Positions 60,823 through 64,000 of a stretch of 64,000 bases of DNA are shown here, piece by piece; positions within the stretch are counted from its first letter, which is position 1, and every line of letters starts with the position of its first letter. The notes under the pieces are model-generated. The model had not been told where the DNA came from. It did not search any database and saw only the letters and a list, made by a program, of their open reading frames with translations. Made by a program: the position numbers and the translations under genes. The DNA is from Planotetraspora thailandica (GTDB lineage: Bacteria > Actinomycetota > Actinomycetes > Streptosporangiales > Streptosporangiaceae): the NCBI RefSeq assembly GCF_016863335.1, contig NZ_BOOR01000007.1, positions 186,001-250,000 on the forward strand, given 5' to 3'.

Positions 60823-62163
60823 CTATTTCAGCAACTCCGTGAGCTTCTCGATATCGATTTTGCCTAAGAAAACGAGGGTAACTCCAAGTAGTGGCACCGT
60901 CAATGCGGCAAGACTGCCGACAAAAGTTAATGCACCCTGAATGCCCATTGTGGCTTGTGAGAATATCCTTGAAATCCTACCAGGGGGCTTTGTGGATTGC
61001 ATGGCTATAGGCATTCCATTGTCATCAAATGCGGAAACAAGCAACGTGAGATCGTCGTAGGGGGCGACGCTTTTAGGTCCTGTAAAGATGACTAGTACTA
61101 GCTGCAGGATCTCATGGAGGCGAACTGGAAGGTGTGCGCCAAAATTCGGCCTCATGAGAAAATCCTTTAGCGTTGCTGATACCCCGCGCAGCGTAGTTGC
61201 CATGGGGTGTGGTGTGAAGCCGGGCTTCTGTTGCGCGTCTAGTCGATTCGCTGCGTCGTCAAGTAAGCCCACAATAGTCGTAAGATCTCTTCTCAGGGAA
61301 TAGTTGGGTTCTGGGCTAAGATCAATCGACCCTTCTTCGAGTTGTCCACCCTGAGGCTCAATCGGATCAAGCAGCTGTGCAAGCCGCACGGATATTTCCA
61401 TCGCAGCCCAGCGATCTTTTAGTCGGCCAACAATCCAATTGGCTAAGACTGTTGGGGGCACAAGAATCGCCATGGACAGCAATATGCTTGCGTAGCCATC
61501 TTTGCCCCAGTTAAGCAAGGACGGGAGTTGGCTGCCAAGCAAAATGGGCATTACCGCCCATATTTGACATATAGCTACAACAATCGTTGCGGTGCGAACG
61601 TGTGCTAGCCAGAAGGCATCCAGCGCTAAACGATTCTTACTTCGTCGCCCTAATGCGTCCGGCAATTTTACTCGTTCATATCTACCATAGTGCTTAACTG
61701 ATGGTCGGGCGATATATCCAAACCCGCGAAAGAATAGCCAAGCTCCAGTAGCGGCACCTAAGGCTGCTAGAATTGGAATCGCCTGCAGGGCAACGTCTTT
61801 TCGCAGCCCTAATTGAGTCCATAATGGGCCAACAATTAGTGCCTCAATGCCGAGAGTTAATCCCGTAAAGAACCAGCACATGAATGGTACGGCCAGAAGC
61901 AGCGAATGGAGGTGTAGTAATTCGATCGCGGCACCCCAGCCCTGTCTGCATCGATGTGTTACATCGCGAACATATGGCCCTAGACCACGTCGGATTCCAT
62001 AACGCCTCAAGAGGAGAAATGAGGGAGTGCAGGCGAACTCATAATGGAAGTACCGCATTAGGCTTCCAATGACAAAAACCATGCTAGTGGCCCATATTGC
62101 CAATAGGGCACAGATTGCTATATATGCAGCAAATGCTGCCAACCCAACTGCGACAGAGCTCAC
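60823..62163 (-). CDS. low-GC polytopic membrane protein
   Basis: The 446-aa protein has hydrophobic segments at about 8-35, 88-115, 128-150, 190-215, 228-250 and 410-435 (LAAFAAYIAICALLAIWATS; FVGSLAALTVPLLGVTLVFL) and a large soluble part at about 255-400. I recognise no family. Base composition and codon use (many AT-ending codons) are far from the neighbours, so it is a recent arrival. It lies between the integrase and the tRNA and could be cargo of the element. Confidence 0.7.
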   Translation of the reverse strand: MSSVAVGLAAFAAYIAICALLAIWATSMVFVIGSLMRYFHYEFACTPSFLLLRRYGIRRGLGPYVRDVTHRCRQGWGAAIELLHLHSLLLAVPFMCWFFTGLTLGIEALIVGPLWTQLGLRKDVALQAIPILAALGAATGAWLFFRGFGYIARPSVKHYGRYERVKLPDALGRRSKNRLALDAFWLAHVRTATIVVAICQIWAVMPILLGSQLPSLLNWGKDGYASILLSMAILVPPTVLANWIVGRLKDRWAAMEISVRLAQLLDPIEPQGGQLEEGSIDLSPEPNYSLRRDLTTIVGLLDDAANRLDAQQKPGFTPHPMATTLRGVSATLKDFLMRPNFGAHLPVRLHEILQLVLVIFTGPKSVAPYDDLTLLVSAFDDNGMPIAMQSTKPPGRISRIFSQATMGIQGALTFVGSLAALTVPLLGVTLVFLGKIDIEKLTELLK

Positions 62164-62536
62164 AGATGTCGATTATCGGACACCATGGCTTCTGGGCGCC
62201 GGGTTTCCTCAAGATGAGTCTCCGTCAGTCCACTACAGCCCTGTCGGCGGCGTTACCGACCCCGACCGAGGATCGACCCATGACTGCCGGAGCGCCTGTC
62301 GACCCAGTTCCGCCAAGGAGCAAGTGCGTCAGCCCACCGAGGTCGAGCAGGCGTTCGGGGTCGCCATCGTCGACCTCATCGACATAGCGATATCGACAGA
62401 GGAGTTCATATTCAGCTACATCAACGGCTTCCACAAGCCGCGCTCTCACCACTCCGAGAACGGGTACCTCAGCTCACAAATTACGAGCGTCGGTAGGTCA
62501 TGCCCGCCCAAGAAGACGGCTGTGCCGCCCCGTAGC

Positions 62537-62657
62537 CGTCGCTTTCGCCCTGGACCTGGCCAAACGGCCCGAACTGCTGGTCATGGGCGAGCCGGTCGCT
62601 TCGCTCGACCTGCTCGCTCGCCGTGAGTTCCTGCAGGGGCTGACGGAGAAGCCCTGG
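62537..62657 (+). pseudogene. fragment of ABC transporter ATPase
   Basis: A 40-codon piece reads LAKRPELLVMGEPVASLDLL and ARREFLQGLTE, the Walker B/D-loop region of an ABC ATPase, with Asp changed to Gly in the Walker B motif. No Walker A or signature motif is nearby, so only a remnant is left. Confidence 0.65.
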
Positions 62658-62905
62658 CGTGTTGACAGAGCCAGGGCAAATCCACTGGCTGAACCTGCGG
62701 GAGGGGCCCGACAAGGGCTGATGCGCGGTTCGGTCCGCAGGGGTACGTATCAGTCCATCGTTGGGACGTGACCGCTTAGGGCGACAGTCGCTCTTGCTCG
62801 TCCTGTTTGGTGGTCGACGTGGAGGAGTCGCCATGATCATCCCCCGTATGTCCCCTGATCATGGTCCTACGGCTGCATATGGCTGCTCGGGGTGGCTCAC
62901 CAAGC

Positions 62906-62935
62906 AAAAGACCTGCGGTAGAGGAACCGCAGGTC
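62906..62935 (-). terminator. Rho-independent terminator after tRNA-Arg
   Basis: On the minus strand GACCTGCGGT and ACCGCAGGTC form a perfect 10-bp stem around a 6-base loop (62910-62935), followed by TTTT (62909-62906). It lies 27 bp beyond the tRNA 3' end. Confidence 0.85.
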
Positions 62936-62962
62936 AGAGGGTGAACCCCAAGGTCAAAAGAG

Positions 62963-63035
62963 TGCCCCCGGCAGGATTCGAACCTGCGGCACCCGCTTTA
63001 GGAGAGCGGTGCTCTATCCCCTGAGCTACGGAGGC
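62963..63035 (-). tRNA. tRNA-Arg (anticodon CCT)
   Basis: The minus strand gives a complete cloverleaf: acceptor GCCTCCG/CGGGGGC, D-arm GCTCAGGGGATAGAGC, anticodon loop CTCCTAA (anticodon CCT, Arg), T-arm with GGTTCGAATCC. The 3' end lies at 62963 and faces the integrase side. CCA is not encoded. tRNA-Arg 3' ends are frequent targets of tyrosine integrases, but no second copy of the end was found in the window. Confidence 0.95.
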
Positions 63036-63192
63036 GTTGATGCGCTCTGTAAGCCTAGCGAAAGGTTGGCACAGTGCGCGCCTCCATAGGGGTGTGGTTC
63101 GAAGCTGATGTGTCATCACCATCCTGAGCTGCGGTAAAGCCCTGGCAAGTGGGCGCGTCTCCGCTCGAACCCGCTGGCTACCGTCACTGTTC

Positions 63193-63933
63193 GTGACCGG
63201 ATTGCGACGCAAATATGTCCGTGGGCTGCGTCCCGTGGTGCTCGTCGTGGGGTTGATCGCGCCCGCGATCCTCGCCTCAGGCATGCTGATGGCCGATGTC
63301 ACTGGCTTCGAGGCCACGGCCAGGGGTGCCACGAACACGGCGGCCCTACACGCACAGGCCGACTCGCAAGCAAAAGCCGACCTTGCCCGCAACACAGAGC
63401 CCACCGATTCCCGCAGCCGCCAAGAAGGCCCCACTGCGGGCGTCGCCATCGCCGCTCCGGACGTCGTGGCTCCGGGCGCCCCACCGATTGTGCCGGTGGC
63501 AGAGGCCGTGCAGAGCGCGGTCATGGAGCCGACGCTGATGTCGGCGCCTCCGGGGCCGGCTCGGCTCTACGGGCAGCTTGTCGTCGTTCGCCGACCTGAG
63601 GAGACGGCTGCCCAGCCGGCCGTGATCACCCGGCCAGGCCAGGCGTCCTCGGCCCAGCCGTCCGATGAGCCCCATGAAGGCCTTACCTGCGCCCTGGACT
63701 GGAAGGACACCTGGCTCTGGGACCTGTGCCGGGAAGACGGCGGCAAGGCCGCTGAACCCGCCGTTGAACCTCCTGCCGAACCCGCCGATACACCCGCCAA
63801 AGAACCCGCCACAAAAGCAACCACCAAAGCAACCATCGAAGAACCGGCCAAAGAACCCACCAAAGAGTCCGCCAAGACGAGCGCCACACCAGCCCCAGGC
63901 GACTCGGACAAGAAGTCGCAGACCGGCAGTTAA
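63193..63933 (+). CDS. anchored, Pro/Lys/Glu-rich hypothetical protein
   Basis: GTG 63193 opens a 246-aa frame. A basic N-terminus and one hydrophobic helix (about 14-36; VVLVVGLIAPAILASGMLMA) suggest an uncleaved anchor or a signal peptide. The last about 60 residues are a low-complexity AEPPAEPADTPAKEPATKAT type tail. A CALDWKDTWLWDLC segment with two Cys stands before it. Function unknown; it probably lies outside the element. Confidence 0.6.
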   Translation: MTGLRRKYVRGLRPVVLVVGLIAPAILASGMLMADVTGFEATARGATNTAALHAQADSQAKADLARNTEPTDSRSRQEGPTAGVAIAAPDVVAPGAPPIVPVAEAVQSAVMEPTLMSAPPGPARLYGQLVVVRRPEETAAQPAVITRPGQASSAQPSDEPHEGLTCALDWKDTWLWDLCREDGGKAAEPAVEPPAEPADTPAKEPATKATTKATIEEPAKEPTKESAKTSATPAPGDSDKKSQTGS

Positions 63934-64000
63934 CGTCTTCGCCGACCGGGCCCGGGCACCCTTCCTGCTGTAGTAACGTGCGTGCCTGGGCCGAGTCACG

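Larger units (their letters stand above)
62164..62962 (-). other. gene-poor stretch left of tRNA-Arg
   Basis: I see no intact gene in this 800-bp stretch. It contains the ABC ATPase fragment (62537-62657), a hairpin terminator for the tRNA (62910-62935) and weak frames on both strands that look like noise. Confidence 0.5.

Noticed and set aside
62225-62452. 75-aa minus-strand frame
   Set aside because: No SD, no recognisable motif and no coding signal beyond an open frame.
62761-63024. 87-aa frame with PAGFEPAAPALGER
   Set aside because: This is the well-known false frame across a tRNA gene; the tRNA-Arg explains it.
1-64000. CRISPR array or rRNA genes
   Set aside because: No regularly spaced direct repeats of 25-40 bases and no rRNA-like stretches were seen.

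Overview
The window is high-GC DNA (about 65-70% in most genes) with frequent GTG/TTG starts, ATGA/GTGA stop-start overlaps and gene families typical of filamentous Actinobacteria: XRE-TPR regulators, a Tad pilus locus with a LysM/BTAD protein, DUF4192 and replication-relaxation proteins. A Streptosporangiales-like host (Nonomuraea/Streptosporangium type) fits but is inferred. Most of the window is accessory: defence genes, a small biosynthetic-looking operon and a conjugative element.

Layout. (1) 1-6.3 kb: a KAP-type membrane P-loop NTPase, open at the window edge, then a NaeI-type restriction endonuclease and C5-cytosine methyltransferase on the minus strand with a divergent Vsr mismatch endonuclease, then decayed small genes. 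(2) 6.5-16.5 kb: a tight Tad/Flp pilus operon (lipoprotein, secreted protein, CpaB/SAF, CpaE-like ATPase, TadA, TadB, TadC, Flp pilin, three TadE/F/G-like proteins) ending in a large LysM + winged-helix/BTAD membrane protein; no prepilin peptidase is present. (3) 16.7-21 kb: a lower-GC group with an ApeA-like HEPN protein, an HNH nuclease and an unusual XRE protein with a hydrophobic Gly-rich segment. (4) 21-23.3 kb: a decayed LysR gene, an MFS exporter and a small protein gene.

(5) 23.4-35.1 kb: a nine-gene minus-strand operon (32727 to 23377), mostly translationally coupled. It encodes a 94-aa protein, two tandem HprK-like kinases, a HAD hydrolase, an MDR dehydrogenase, a TIM-barrel isomerase, a glycosyltransferase, an APH-fold kinase and a SAHH-like/Gfo-Idh-MocA fusion. 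It is divergent from an XRE-TPR regulator coupled to an EamA transporter. I do not recognise this set as a characterised pathway; it looks like a compact small-molecule cluster. One HprK-like gene has a CCC-TGA site at its 5' end that could be a +1 frameshift. (6) 35.2-38.2 kb: a second XRE-TPR regulator with a 2'-5' RNA ligase-like protein, a 95-aa protein, a Nudix hydrolase and a 41-aa protein.

(7) 38.7-60.5 kb: an integrative conjugative element. Its left half holds element-type genes (DUF4192, a YifB/ComM homologue with a destroyed P-loop, DUF932, small Zn-motif proteins) with strong hairpins and three copies of a repeat that keeps a fixed 25-nt spacing. Its right half is a minus-strand type IV secretion operon: VirB2-like pilin fused to a cytosolic domain, TrbL/VirB6-like, PrgI-like, VirB4, VirD4, replication-relaxation protein and NlpC/P60 wall hydrolase. 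Micro-genes, an excisionase-like HTH and a tyrosine integrase follow. (8) 60.6-64 kb: a low-GC membrane protein gene, an ABC ATPase remnant, a tRNA-Arg(CCT) gene whose 3' end faces the integrase, and a Pro/Lys-rich anchored protein.
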